Notes under the pieces: generated by a model | The model's input: only the letters and a program-made list of their open reading frames with translations | Database searches by the model: none | Told to the model about the DNA's origin: nothing | Part shown: positions 1 through 8,244 of the stretch, one piece after another | Layout of the letters: each line of letters begins with the position of its first letter | How positions within the stretch are numbered: the stretch's first letter is position 1 | From: Skermanella mucosa | Lineage (GTDB): Bacteria; Pseudomonadota; Alphaproteobacteria; Azospirillales; Azospirillaceae | Assembly (NCBI RefSeq): GCF_016765655.2 | Contig: NZ_CP086106.1 | Coordinates: forward strand, 2,724,501-2,788,500 | DNA length: 64,000 nucleotides | Direction of reading: 5' to 3' | Made by a program: the position numbers and the translations under genes

Positions 1-1
1 T

Positions 2-115
2 CGGCTGGTGGACCGCATGGAAGCCGAAGGTATCGTCAGTTCCGCCAATCACGTTGGCAAGCGCGATGTGCTGGTGTCGTCACGCAGCGAGGCCTACGAG
101 CGCGACGGCGCTTGA
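2..115 (+). CDS. ftsK: DNA translocase FtsK, C-terminal end (partial)
   Basis: Only the last 37 codons are in the window. They read RLVDRMEAEGIVSSANHVGK and then a short acidic tail before TGA. This is the end of the FtsK gamma domain, the winged helix that binds KOPS sequences and steers the motor toward dif during chromosome segregation; the MEAEGIV..ANHVGKR stretch is highly characteristic. The motor and membrane domains lie upstream of base 1. No lolA-like gene follows, although lolA often sits after ftsK in alphaproteobacteria, so this could be a second ftsK or a rearranged context. Confidence in the family is high despite the short length. Confidence 0.85.
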   Translation, partial: RLVDRMEAEGIVSSANHVGKRDVLVSSRSEAYERDGA

Positions 116-381
116 TGGCCAAGCGCGATGGCGCTCGAGTTCGTTTCTCGTTTTCGCGGTTGCGAAGAGGAATGCGGTAATACCAGTCCAGGAAAAACAA
201 AACAGCGGGAGATTTGTCTTGTACTCGACAAGACTTCCTGGCAATTTATTGGTTTGCTACTCGAAAGATCACTCTCGTAAGCGCTGCGGACACGGAGTAG
301 CATTTGGGTCATAAAGGTGCAAAGCGCCAGTAAGGCGAATGCGCTAGTCTAAGAACTGCGCGCCCAAGGGGGAGAAACGTC

Positions 382-546
382 ATGACCGGCAATCCGCGTA
401 AAGAACCCTCTCTGACCGACCTGCTGAACGATCCGATCATCCAGCTCGTTATGCGCCGCGACGCGGTCGAACGGGAAGCCATCGAGGCCATGATCGCCAA
501 GCTGCGCCTGAGTCGGCGCGCCGCGGCCGAGCGCATGGCGGCCTGA
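382..546 (+). CDS. Small conserved-type protein, 54 aa
   Basis: The frame opens with ATG behind a clear purine-rich ribosome-binding site (AAGGGGGAGAAACGTC) and encodes 54 residues starting MTGNPRKEPSLTDLLNDPII. It is charged and predicted helical: a segment around LNDPIIQLVMRRDAV is followed by an Arg/Ala-rich helix. There is no signal peptide, membrane segment or cysteine. It stands alone, with 266 bases of apparently non-coding DNA upstream after ftsK, and converges on the response regulator gene downstream. The ribosome-binding site and alphaproteobacterial codon use support translation. I do not recognise a function. Confidence 0.6.
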   Translation: MTGNPRKEPSLTDLLNDPIIQLVMRRDAVEREAIEAMIAKLRLSRRAAAERMAA

Positions 547-573
547 GCGGACCCTTTCCGGCCGGACGCCGGC

Positions 574-1002
574 TTACAGGTCCGCCCGCACTACCCTTTC
601 TTCCGTGAACAGCATCAGGCCGTCGGGCAGATCGCCCGGCGGCTCGTTTGCCATGATCGATGCCGCGACGCGGATGCTGTCCAGGACCGCGTCGGTCGTG
701 TAAGGCTTCGCCAGGAATCCCAGGGCCACATCTGCGGCCTGAACGGCCCTGTCCGCCTGTTCGGTGACGAACAACGAAGCTAGCCTGAAATGCTTCTTCA
801 TGCCCCGGGCCGCGGCGATGCCGCTCCCTCCCGGTCCGAGATCGATATCCATCAGGGTCAGGGCGGGGCGGTGCTGCCGCGCCAGGTCCATGGCCGCCTT
901 GACGGTCGTGGCGTAGCCCACGACTTCGTGGCCGGCATCCTCCAGCGTCAGTCCCAGCTTCGCGGCCAGCAGACCATCATCTTCAACGATCAGGATCCGC
1001 AT
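574..1002 (-). CDS. Single-domain response regulator (CheY-like receiver)
   Basis: The 142-residue protein is a stand-alone receiver domain. It opens MRILIVEDDGLLAAKL, giving the acidic pocket, has the phospho-acceptor Asp at about residue 52 in TLMDIDLG, a conserved Thr in FVTEQAD, and the Lys in LAKPYT. There is no DNA-binding or enzymatic output domain, so it probably passes phosphate or works through protein contacts, as is common for alphaproteobacterial regulators partnered with HWE or HisKA_2 kinases. The start is set at the MRIL methionine; the frame is open further upstream, but that extension overlaps the neighbouring gene and looks nothing like a receiver. The two genes overlap by 20 bases, suggesting translational coupling. 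No partner kinase is adjacent. Confidence 0.85.
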   Translation of the reverse strand: MRILIVEDDGLLAAKLGLTLEDAGHEVVGYATTVKAAMDLARQHRPALTLMDIDLGPGGSGIAAARGMKKHFRLASLFVTEQADRAVQAADVALGFLAKPYTTDAVLDSIRVAASIMANEPPGDLPDGLMLFTEERVVRADL

Positions 1003-1234
1003 CCTGCTCCTCTTCGTTCTCGTCGTTTCGCTGCATCGACATAGGTTCCAGGATCCCGCCGACCAGTGACCTTTCGGACGGAAGAGGGACGACCACGAGG
1101 TCCACCTCCCGCACGTAGGAGAGGATGGTGCCATTGGCGAGCATGATATCGTACTTGGGTTGCAGTTCGATGGTCCGCCCGACGACGCGGCCGACCTGAT
1201 CGCCGTACCCGACCCTGGTTCCGAGCTTGAGCAT
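983..1234 (-). CDS. Small SH3/KOW-like protein, 83 aa, coupled to response regulator
   Basis: The protein starts MLKLGTRVGYGDQVGRVVGR behind a good ribosome-binding site (AGGGAGAACGCG). The first 50 residues look like a small beta-barrel of the KOW or SH3 type: alternating hydrophobic residues, with Gly at turns. The C-terminus is strongly acidic (NDENEEEQDADPDR). It is the first gene of a two-gene unit with the receiver-only response regulator, which it overlaps by 20 bases. The function is unknown. The coupling suggests the two work together, perhaps with this protein as a partner or target of the receiver, but that is only inference from position. Confidence 0.6.
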   Translation of the reverse strand: MLKLGTRVGYGDQVGRVVGRTIELQPKYDIMLANGTILSYVREVDLVVVPLPSERSLVGGILEPMSMQRNDENEEEQDADPDR

Positions 1235-1942
1235 CGCGTTCTCCCTGGCACATGCCTGAATTCCAGTAGAACCCAAAGCAGTTGCATGGTGTGGAAATAC
1301 GAAGCGGACGGGTTGCGCAAATAAGAGGTACGCTGCCGCACGCCGGGATGCTGCGGGCGCCATGATCCGATCGATCCGTTCGGAATTTCAAACGGCTCCT
1401 CGTTTAATATACTAAACAGACAATGGAGATCGAGTGCGCGACTTGTGCGGCGACGCTCTGCGAGCTTGCCCATGATCGGTGACCATGAGTGCCTTGGACG
1501 CCGATGTCGTCCAGCCGGCGCTTCGGCACCGATGGCACAGAAAGTTCAGTGTGAAGCCACCATGATGAAAATTCATGATGCACCTGCTAACTGCGAATCT
1601 GCAGGTTGTGGGATCTGCGATCTTGCAGGCTTTCCATTTCACTTACTGAACACCCAGAACGGGGCAGGTGTGATGGAGAAGCGGATCATAGGAAAAGATA
1701 CTAGTGGATTGGTTCTGTGCCTACAGGCCTATAACAGGATTTTAAACCGATTAACCTATTCTTCATAGGTTGATGAGGTAGCTTGAACCCGTCTGGCACC
1801 TCAGGATCGGTGAGATTGAGGCGGGAAGATTCCCTTGGAGACGATATAGTTGGAGGTATCGAGTCGCCGCTCGCCGCTCCTACGATCCTGGCCGAAGTGC
1901 CGCGCAGAGAATGCCTGCCCCTGGCATGATTTCCCCAGATAC

Positions 1943-1963
1943 TGTGGATAAGCTTGTGGGAAA
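1943..1963 (-). promoter_or_regulatory. Pair of DnaA-box-like 9-mers
   Basis: Bases 1943-1951 (TGTGGATAA) are the exact complement of the strict DnaA box TTATCCACA. The next 9-mer, 1955-1963 (TGTGGGAAA), is a looser match in the same orientation, 12 bases on. A third loose match, TGTGGAAAT, lies at 2144-2152. Two tandem boxes in an AT-richer gap could be a DnaA titration or regulatory site. They are too few, and the neighbours (fusA, a receiver gene) too uncharacteristic, to call an origin. Confidence 0.35.
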
Positions 1964-2376
1964 GTCACGGGAGAAGTGTGCGTCCATCGGTCAGGACAGG
2001 GGTCTCGAAGGATTGCCTATATTTTGAGCAGCAGCGATAACTGCATGAAATCGTTTAGCATAGTCAACAGGAAAGAGGCTTGGCAGGAAAACTTTGAGCG
2101 ATTTCGTCGGTTTGATGGCTGGTGTGGCGCTCCGCCGACACTATGTGGAAATTTTCCAGAGCCGCCCATCGGAGGGGAGAGACGAAATGTCGCACTTACC
2201 TTTTTGAGGTCACTGCCATATTTTCGATACCAAATTTCCTGTATAGGACAGCGCAATGGCGGCGGGTCACCCGACCCGGCTGCCTGAGCGCGCAACTGCC
2301 GCCCCTGCCCGCTTCCCCGATGGAAGGTAGACGGTCGCGGTCGGCGAACTCCAACCCATAAAGCCGGGGAACACCT

Positions 2377-2394
2377 CCGACGCCTCGGCGTCGG
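2377..2394 (+). promoter_or_regulatory. Hairpin in fusA leader
   Basis: A 7-bp perfect stem (CCGACGC / GCGTCGG) with a CTCG loop sits 26 bases before the fusA start codon, in what should be its untranslated leader. It could affect translation or mRNA stability. The fusA ribosome-binding site itself is modest (CAGGAATAG). No regulatory RNA family is recognised. Confidence 0.25.
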
Positions 2395-2420
2395 GTGGGA
2401 CTGGCTCAGGAATAGTACTC

Positions 2421-4544
2421 ATGGCACGCAGAACGCCACTCAAGGACATGCGCAACATCGGCATCATCGCCCACGTCGATGCCGGCAAGACCACCACGAC
2501 GGAGCGCATCCTTTATTACACGGGCCGCAGCTACAAGATCGGTGAGGTGCACGACGGTGCCGCCACCACCGACTATATGGAGCAGGAGCAGAAGCGCGGC
2601 ATCACCATCCAGAGCGCGGCCGTGACCGTGTTCTGGAAGGATCATCAGATCAACGTGATCGACACCCCGGGCCACGTCGACTTCACGATCGAGGTGAATC
2701 GTTCGCTGCGCGTGCTCGACGGTGCCGTGGTGGTGTTCGACGGCGTCGCCGGCGTCGAGCCGCAGTCCGAGACCAACTGGCGCCTCGCGGACAACTACAA
2801 CGTCCCGCGCATGTGCTACGTCAACAAGATGGACCGTTCCGGCGCCAACTTCCGCCGCTGCGTCGACATGATCATCAACCGTCTGGGCGCCCGCCCGATG
2901 ATCCTGTCGCTGCCGATCGGGTCTGAAGACAATTTCCGCGGTCTGATCGACCTCGTGACCATGAAGGCCCTCGTCTGGTTCTCGGACGAGAAGGACGCCC
3001 AGTGGGAAGAGTGGGAGATCACCGACGATCTCGCCGCCAAGCTGAAGATCGACGTCAAGGAAGACCTCGACATCCTCCGCGACATCCCGAAGTACCGCCA
3101 GGAGCTGATCGACACCGCTCTGGAGCAGGACGACGCGGCGATGGAAGCGTACCTGGACAGCGGTGAGGACCCGTCGGTCGACGTTCTCCGCAAGTGCATC
3201 CGCAAGGGCACCCTCGGCGGCGGCTTCACCCCCGTCATCGCGGGCAGCTCGTTCAAGAACAAGGGCGTGCCGCAGATGCTGGACGCCGTCGTCTGGTACC
3301 TGCCCTCCCCGATGGACGTCGAAGCGATCAAGACCGTCAACGAGGAAGGCGAGGTCGTCGGCGAGCGCATCTGCTCGGACGAGGAGCCGTTCTCCGCGCT
3401 GGCCTTCAAGGTCATCAACAACCAGTTCGGCGCGCTGACCTTCGCCCGCGTCTATTCCGGCGTGGCGTCGAAGGGCATGACCCTGCTGAACTCGACCCGC
3501 GGCAAGCGGGAGCGCATCGGCCGCATGGTCGAGGTCTACGCCAAGGACACCAACGCGATCGAGGAATGCCGCGCGGGCGACATCATCGCCTTCGTCTCGC
3601 TGGCCGAGACGGAGACCGGCGACACCCTGTGCGACCCGGCCAGCCCGGTCATCCTGGAGCGCATGAAGTTCCCCGACCCCGTCATCAGCGTGTCGGTCGA
3701 GCCGAAGGCCAAGGGCGACCAGGAGAAGCTAGGCACCGCGCTGGGCAAGATGGTCCGTGCCGATCCCTCGCTCCGGCTGGAACTGGACAAGGAGACCGGG
3801 CAGACCATCCTGCGCGGCATGGGTGAGCTTCACCTGGAGATCACCATCGACCGGATTCGCACCGAATACGGCGTCGACGCGGTCGTGGGCCGTCCGCAGG
3901 TGGCGTACCGCGAGACGATCACCAGCAAGATCGAGCACGTCTACACCCACAAGAAGCAGACCGGCGGTTCGGGCCAGTTCGCCGAAGTGAAGGTGATCTT
4001 CGAGCCGAAGGAGCGCGGCGAGGGCTTCGAGTTCGTCGACGCCATCGTCGGCGGCTCCGTCCCCCGCGAGTACATCCCGGCCGTCGGCAGCGGCATCGAG
4101 GTCCAGAAGGAGGACGGCGTGCTGGCCGGCTTCCCGACCGTGGACTTCAAGGCCACCCTGGTGGACGGCAAGTACCACGACGTCGACTCCAGCGCGCTGG
4201 CGTTCGAAATCGCGGCCAAGGCCTGCTTCCGCGAGGCGATCCGCCGGGCCAACCCGGTCCTGCTCGAACCGATCATGAAGGTCGAGGTCGTCACCCCGGA
4301 GAACCATCTGGGCGACGTCATCGGCGACCTGAACCGTCGCCGCGGCCTGATCCTGGGCCAGTTCGAGCGCGGCATGAACCTGGCGGTCGAAGCGCATGTT
4401 CCGCTGTCCGAGATGTTCGGCTTCATCGGCGACCTGCGCAGCATGACCTCCGGCCGCGCGACCTTCACGATGGAGTTCAGCCACTACGATCCGGTGCCGC
4501 GCAACGTCGCCGACGAGGTCATCGCCTCGAAGGCCGCAGCGTAA
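2421..4544 (+). CDS. fusA: Translation elongation factor G
   Basis: The 707-residue product is a full-length EF-G, the GTPase that moves tRNAs and mRNA through the ribosome after peptide-bond formation and helps recycle ribosomes. The G domain has the P-loop [15 protein letters not shown], switch [11 protein letters not shown] and the NKMD guanine-specificity motif. It is followed by domain II, domain III (GMGELHLEI), domain IV with the ribosomal tip around [15 protein letters not shown], and domain V. The length fits the family. It stands alone: no rpsL, rpsG or tuf flanks it, unlike the usual str-operon copy, so it may be a second EF-G. The gene ends in a strong intrinsic terminator, making it a single transcription unit. 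Confidence 0.95.
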   Translation: MARRTPLKDMRNIGIIAHVDAGKTTTTERILYYTGRSYKIGEVHDGAATTDYMEQEQKRGITIQSAAVTVFWKDHQINVIDTPGHVDFTIEVNRSLRVLDGAVVVFDGVAGVEPQSETNWRLADNYNVPRMCYVNKMDRSGANFRRCVDMIINRLGARPMILSLPIGSEDNFRGLIDLVTMKALVWFSDEKDAQWEEWEITDDLAAKLKIDVKEDLDILRDIPKYRQELIDTALEQDDAAMEAYLDSGEDPSVDVLRKCIRKGTLGGGFTPVIAGSSFKNKGVPQMLDAVVWYLPSPMDVEAIKTVNEEGEVVGERICSDEEPFSALAFKVINNQFGALTFARVYSGVASKGMTLLNSTRGKRERIGRMVEVYAKDTNAIEECRAGDIIAFVSLAETETGDTLCDPASPVILERMKFPDPVISVSVEPKAKGDQEKLGTALGKMVRADPSLRLELDKETGQTILRGMGELHLEITIDRIRTEYGVDAVVGRPQVAYRETITSKIEHVYTHKKQTGGSGQFAEVKVIFEPKERGEGFEFVDAIVGGSVPREYIPAVGSGIEVQKEDGVLAGFPTVDFKATLVDGKYHDVDSSALAFEIAAKACFREAIRRANPVLLEPIMKVEVVTPENHLGDVIGDLNRRRGLILGQFERGMNLAVEAHVPLSEMFGFIGDLRSMTSGRATFTMEFSHYDPVPRNVADEVIASKAAA

Positions 4545-4571
4545 GCCACGGACCGTCGCGAAGTCGGAAGG

Positions 4572-4608
4572 ATGGCCCGGGAGGAAACTCCCGGGCCATT
4601 TTCCTTTT
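4572..4608 (+). terminator. Intrinsic terminator of fusA
   Basis: A perfect 12-bp stem (4572-4583 with 4588-4599) closes a GAAA tetraloop and is followed directly by a T-rich tract (TTTTCCTTTT). It lies 27 bases after the fusA stop. This is a textbook Rho-independent terminator. Confidence 0.9.
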
Positions 4609-4624
4609 CGGGGAGCCGCTTGCC

Positions 4625-4894
4625 TTGGAAGAGCTATTCGCCGGCGGCCGGATCATCGACGCCATCCTGGTGATGGTGGCGATCGAGGCGGTGGCCTTGA
4701 CCGCTTGGCTTGGCCGCCGGGGCCGGGCTCGGCTTGCCCGGTCGCTCCTGCCCAATCTCGCCTCGGGCGCATGCCTTATGCTGGCGCTCCGAACAGCCTT
4801 GGCCGATGGGTGGTGGGGCTGGATCGCGCTGTGCCTCGCCGGGTCCCTGGCCGCCCATGTCGTGGATCTTGCCGGCCGGCTGCGGGACCGGTGA
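4625..4894 (+). CDS. Small hydrophobic membrane protein, 89 aa
   Basis: The frame gives an 89-residue protein with two or three hydrophobic stretches (around IIDAILVMVAIEAVALTAWL, an ACLMLALRTAL stretch, and GWIALCLAGSLAAHVV) broken by an Arg-rich loop, so it is probably an inner-membrane protein. The start is uncertain. The TTG at 4625 sits 8 bases after GGGGAG and includes the whole first hydrophobic helix; internal ATG and GTG codons are alternatives. It follows the fusA terminator, so it needs its own promoter, and it converges on the sigma-54 activator gene. I do not recognise a family. Confidence 0.5.
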   Translation: MEELFAGGRIIDAILVMVAIEAVALTAWLGRRGRARLARSLLPNLASGACLMLALRTALADGWWGWIALCLAGSLAAHVVDLAGRLRDR

Positions 4895-4905
4895 GACCAG
4901 CTGCT

Positions 4906-6144
4906 TCAGCGCTGGCGGAATTCGTCGGGGCGGAGGTGGTGCTTCTTGAGGAGCTGGTAGAGACGCGCGCGCGAGAGGTCGAGGGCCGCGCAGACCGCCT
5001 TGATATCGCCGCTGTGGCGCAGCAGCAGTTCGCTCAGGTGGCTGCGCTCCGCCCGATCGCGGACCACGCGGTGATCATCGTCGGGGTGGGTCGGCGCGGG
5101 ATCGATGTGGGCGCGGGTATAGCGCTGGGGCAGGTCCGCGACGCGCACCGGCCTTCCGTCGAAGATATGGGCGATGTACATGCCCAGGTTCCGCAGCTCC
5201 CGGATATTGCCCGGATAGTGGTAGGTCTCCACCAGGAACCGCTTCAGTTCCGGATCCATCGTCGGCACCGGGATGCCGTTGTCTGCGCAAACTTTGCGGA
5301 TGAAGTATTCCAGCAGCAGCTGGATCTCGTCCCGCCGCTCCCGCAGCGGTGGGATCAACAGATGGCAGATGTTCAGGCGGAAGAACAGGTCCTCGCGGAA
5401 GGTGCCGTTGGAGACCATCTGCTCCAGATTGCGGTTGGTCGCCGCGATGACCCGGACATCCACCTTGGTCACCTTGTCCGAACCGACCCTCTGGATTTCC
5501 CCGACGTCCAGCGTGCGCAGCAGCTTGACCTGGGCGAGCGGCTCCAGTTCCCCGACCTCGTCCAGGAAGATCGTGCCGCCATTGGCCTCCTCGAACCTGC
5601 CCTTGCGGTCCGCCGTCGCACCGGTGAAGGCGCCTTTCGAGTGTCCGAACAGTTCGGATTCGATCACGCCGCTGGGCAGGGCTCCGCAGTTGACGGCGAC
5701 GAACTTGTCGCGCTTGCTGTTAAGATGGATGATCCGCGCGAACAGTTCCTTGCCCGACCCGGTCTCCCCCTCCAGCAGGACGGTGAGCTGGGACGGCGCG
5801 ATGCGGGCGATCCGGTCCAGGTTGGCCGCGATCTGGTGGTTGGCGCCCAGGACGCCTTCGAGCTCCAGGTTCGCGCGGCCGCGGGACCCGACGGCGGGCC
5901 GCATCTGCTCGTTCACGGCGGTCGGCGCGGGCAGCGACAGGGTACAAAGGTGGAGGTAGGCCGCCCGCAGGGTGTTCAGCTCGCTCAGGAACTCGTGCTG
6001 CTCAAAGTCGAATAATCTTGAGTTGCCGAGAACCTTGAACTTGAGGGCTTCGATCCGGGCGATGCATTCATTGATGTGATCGCTGCTGCTGTCGGCGAAA
6101 ATCCCCGCGGAATAAGGGCTTGGCTGACGGTAATCATCGTCCAT
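4906..6144 (-). CDS. Sigma-54-dependent transcriptional activator (AAA+ / Fis-type HTH)
   Basis: The protein is a bacterial enhancer-binding protein that remodels RNA polymerase-sigma-54 using ATP. A short N-terminal region of about 110 residues with no recognised receiver, GAF or PAS domain precedes a full AAA+ domain. This has Walker A GETGSGKE, the sigma-54 contact loop ELFGHSKGAFTGA, Walker B GGTIFLDEVGEL and arginine fingers in FREDLFFRLN. The C-terminus is a Fis-type helix-turn-helix (GDIKAVCAALDLSRARLYQLL). The start is placed at MDDDYRQ (412 residues); the frame is open for 43 more codons upstream but these are low-complexity. It is divergent from the outer-membrane protein operon, with a sigma-54 promoter candidate between them, so it likely controls that operon. 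Its signal is unknown. Confidence 0.9.
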   Translation of the reverse strand: MDDDYRQPSPYSAGIFADSSSDHINECIARIEALKFKVLGNSRLFDFEQHEFLSELNTLRAAYLHLCTLSLPAPTAVNEQMRPAVGSRGRANLELEGVLGANHQIAANLDRIARIAPSQLTVLLEGETGSGKELFARIIHLNSKRDKFVAVNCGALPSGVIESELFGHSKGAFTGATADRKGRFEEANGGTIFLDEVGELEPLAQVKLLRTLDVGEIQRVGSDKVTKVDVRVIAATNRNLEQMVSNGTFREDLFFRLNICHLLIPPLRERRDEIQLLLEYFIRKVCADNGIPVPTMDPELKRFLVETYHYPGNIRELRNLGMYIAHIFDGRPVRVADLPQRYTRAHIDPAPTHPDDDHRVVRDRAERSHLSELLLRHSGDIKAVCAALDLSRARLYQLLKKHHLRPDEFRQR

Positions 6145-6207
6145 GGCGCGCGGGTGCATGTGGTTGGGCGGGTGTGGCGGCGCGGTCGGTGGCGGGCCTG
6201 ATCGAAC

Positions 6208-6223
6208 CGGAACGGTGCGTGCA
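6208..6223 (+). promoter_or_regulatory. Sigma-54 (-24/-12) promoter candidate for the TolC-like operon
   Basis: The sequence CGGAACG-GTGC-GTGCA matches the sigma-54 consensus TGGCACG-N4-TTGCA, with the invariant GG at 6209-6210 and GC at 6221-6222 in the required spacing. It points toward the first outer-membrane protein gene, and transcription would start near 6234. It lies in the 216-base gap between the divergent sigma-54 activator and that operon. Confidence 0.6.
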
Positions 6224-6360
6224 ATTTTCCGCCGGTCCACCCCGCCCGCTAGATCTACTCGCAACCGGATCAATTTGTCTACCTACAAAGGCTTGCCGTT
6301 CCCCCTTCGAAATGTCATCAATCGCTCCTGATCTCATTGTGCTTGAGAAACCAGGCGCTG

Positions 6361-8244
6361 ATGCAAGCTCTTGTTGGAAGAATCCGTGGAGCGAGTTTGA
6401 TCAGGTTGCAACAGGCTCTGTCATGCCTGTTGCTGGCCCTGCTGCCGTTTACCCTGGCCGTCCCCGCCCATGGGCAGGCCATGGATGGCGGCGCGTTCGA
6501 TCCCGTCGCCATGGTCAGGCTCGCCGCCTCGGGATCGGCGACCGGCGTTCGGCGCTTGCTCGACAGTCTCGCCCCACGGGAGATCACCCTGGGGATCGTC
6601 GCCGATACCCTGCTGCGCGAGAATTTCGGCTTGCTGGCAGCGCGTGAGGCGATCAACGCGGCGGGCACGCAGATAACCCAGAAGGAAGCTGCTTTCGATC
6701 TCAACCTGGTCAGCTCGGTCAGTCTCAGCTTCAACAAGACGGCGGACCGATTCGAGACGATCGGCCGCCCCCGGACCGCCGACACCGACCTTACCCGTGA
6801 CGACGACGGCGACGGCATACCGGATTTCGTCCAGGGCAACACGGGTACCGTTGAAGAGGTGGACGGAGAGAAAGTCCCCTGCGTCTTCGAGGATGACGAA
6901 CTGATCAACGGCGGCGTCGGGCCGGGTCTGTGCGGCCAGGAGCCGCAATATTCGGAGCGGGAGGAAGCGGCCAGCCTCGAGGGGCCGCCCACCAAGCGCC
7001 TGACGACCACGGTCGGCGTGTCCAAGATGTTCGCCTTCGGGGGCCAGGGCAGCCTGTCGATCAGTTCCATCTTCAACAGCAAGGCCGGCGCCCAGGCACC
7101 GGCGCTTACCCGGCCGATCTCGGCGACCGACCCGTTCGGCTGGGGCGACAAGCTGTTCTGGACCAGCTCGGCGTCTCTGTCGGCGACCATGCCGCTGCCC
7201 TACACCAAGGGGTTCGGCAAGACCGGATCGCCGGAGAACTTCGGCGTCGAGGCCGCGCGAAGCGGCAGCCGGCGGGCCGTGTTCGCGGAACAGGCGGCCC
7301 GCAACGCGACCCTGGCCGAGGCGGCCCAGCTCTACTGGGACATGATCCGCAGCCTCCAGGACATCCGGATCCTGAACGAGCAGAAGGCGGTCCTGGACCA
7401 GCGGCGCGCCAGGATCGAGCGGCTGATCGGCACCGGGACCGTCACCAACTACGAACTCGGCCAGATCCAGCAGGAACTTGCCTCCTTCGCCCTGCGGGAG
7501 GAGGCCGCCTGGACCCAGTACCTGCTGCGGTCCAACTCCCTGCTGACCCTGATGTCGGCCGACCCCGACCTGGTGCTGATCCCGGCCGACGCGGAGGCGC
7601 TGCTGTCCGAGTCCGTGCCCGAACCGCCGACCGACGCCTACGACCGCGCGCTGGTCGGCCATCCGGAGATCATGGCGGCGCAGGAGGATCTGGAACTGGC
7701 CAAGCTGTCGCTGGCCTTCCGTGACAACCAGGCGGCACCCGACATCGACCTGGTGGTGACGGCGCAGCTCACGCAGAGCGACCTGTCCTTCGGGTTCGGC
7801 AATCCGGCCGATGCGCTGATGAACCTTTCGAGGCCGGACAAGACCAACATCTTCATCGGCGTTCGCTATCTGTATCCGCTCGGCAACCAGGCCGCCCGCG
7901 CCGCCCTGAGCCGGGCCCGTATAGACGAGCGCAACGCCTTCGATCGGGCGCGCCAGACCAGGCAGAAGATCGTCAATTCGGTCGACCGGGCGCTCGCCGA
8001 CATCCGCGGGGCCGAATCCCTGATGCTGGTCAGCAGGGGCGACATGGAACTGGCGGGTTTCGCCTATGAGCGCATCGTCGACGAGCGGGAGCGCGGGCTC
8101 GCGACGGAGTTCGAGGTGGTCAACCGCTACCAGGACGTCCTGGCGGCCCGTCTCAACGAGGCGAGCGCCAGGGTGGAGATGCACAAGGCCTGGATACGGC
8201 TGAGCGCCGCCCAGGGCACGCTGGAGGAGGACCTGTCGCGATGA
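6361..8244 (+). CDS. TolC-like outer-membrane efflux protein 1 with Ca-binding-type loop
   Basis: This 627-residue protein begins with a basic region, a hydrophobic signal segment and an AHGQA cleavage site. The body has the two alpha-helical coiled halves of outer-membrane factors such as TolC (first half ending near AEAAQLYWDMIRSLQDI, second around NSVDRALADIRGAESLML) and strand-like stretches such as SASLSATMPLPYTKGFG. It is about 150 residues longer than typical TolC. The extra length includes an acidic loop DLTRDDDGDGIPDF that matches the DxDxDGxxD calcium-binding pattern, and a nearby pair of cysteines. It is first in a four-gene operon; its stop overlaps the next start (ATGA). The ATG at 6361 is preferred over an upstream TTG because it gives a normal signal peptide. 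It likely forms an export duct. Confidence 0.8.
   Translation: MQALVGRIRGASLIRLQQALSCLLLALLPFTLAVPAHGQAMDGGAFDPVAMVRLAASGSATGVRRLLDSLAPREITLGIVADTLLRENFGLLAAREAINAAGTQITQKEAAFDLNLVSSVSLSFNKTADRFETIGRPRTADTDLTRDDDGDGIPDFVQGNTGTVEEVDGEKVPCVFEDDELINGGVGPGLCGQEPQYSEREEAASLEGPPTKRLTTTVGVSKMFAFGGQGSLSISSIFNSKAGAQAPALTRPISATDPFGWGDKLFWTSSASLSATMPLPYTKGFGKTGSPENFGVEAARSGSRRAVFAEQAARNATLAEAAQLYWDMIRSLQDIRILNEQKAVLDQRRARIERLIGTGTVTNYELGQIQQELASFALREEAAWTQYLLRSNSLLTLMSADPDLVLIPADAEALLSESVPEPPTDAYDRALVGHPEIMAAQEDLELAKLSLAFRDNQAAPDIDLVVTAQLTQSDLSFGFGNPADALMNLSRPDKTNIFIGVRYLYPLGNQAARAALSRARIDERNAFDRARQTRQKIVNSVDRALADIRGAESLMLVSRGDMELAGFAYERIVDERERGLATEFEVVNRYQDVLAARLNEASARVEMHKAWIRLSAAQGTLEEDLSR

Larger units (their letters stand above)
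1235..2420. other. Long non-coding stretch between response-regulator unit and fusA
   Basis: These 1.2 kb hold no frame I can support: the open frames on either strand lack ribosome-binding sites, domain patterns or the codon use of neighbours. The stretch is visibly richer in A and T than the surroundings. It contains a perfect 7-bp inverted repeat at 1753-1759/1765-1771 (AACCTAT...ATAGGTT), two DnaA-box-like 9-mers at 1943-1951 and 1955-1963, a related one at 2144-2152, and a small hairpin shortly before fusA. It may hold the fusA promoter, a small RNA, or decayed genes. Confidence 0.5.

Noticed and set aside
1445-1768. 107-codon open frame in the non-coding gap
   Set aside because: No ribosome-binding site, no domain pattern, codon use unlike neighbours, and it spans direct and inverted repeats.
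1943-2152. Chromosome or plasmid replication origin
   Set aside because: Only one strict DnaA box and two loose ones, no repeats of iteron type and no replication genes adjacent.
1976-2287. 103-codon open frame before fusA
   Set aside because: Poor codon use, no ribosome-binding site, and an overlapping opposite-strand frame of similar length looks no better.
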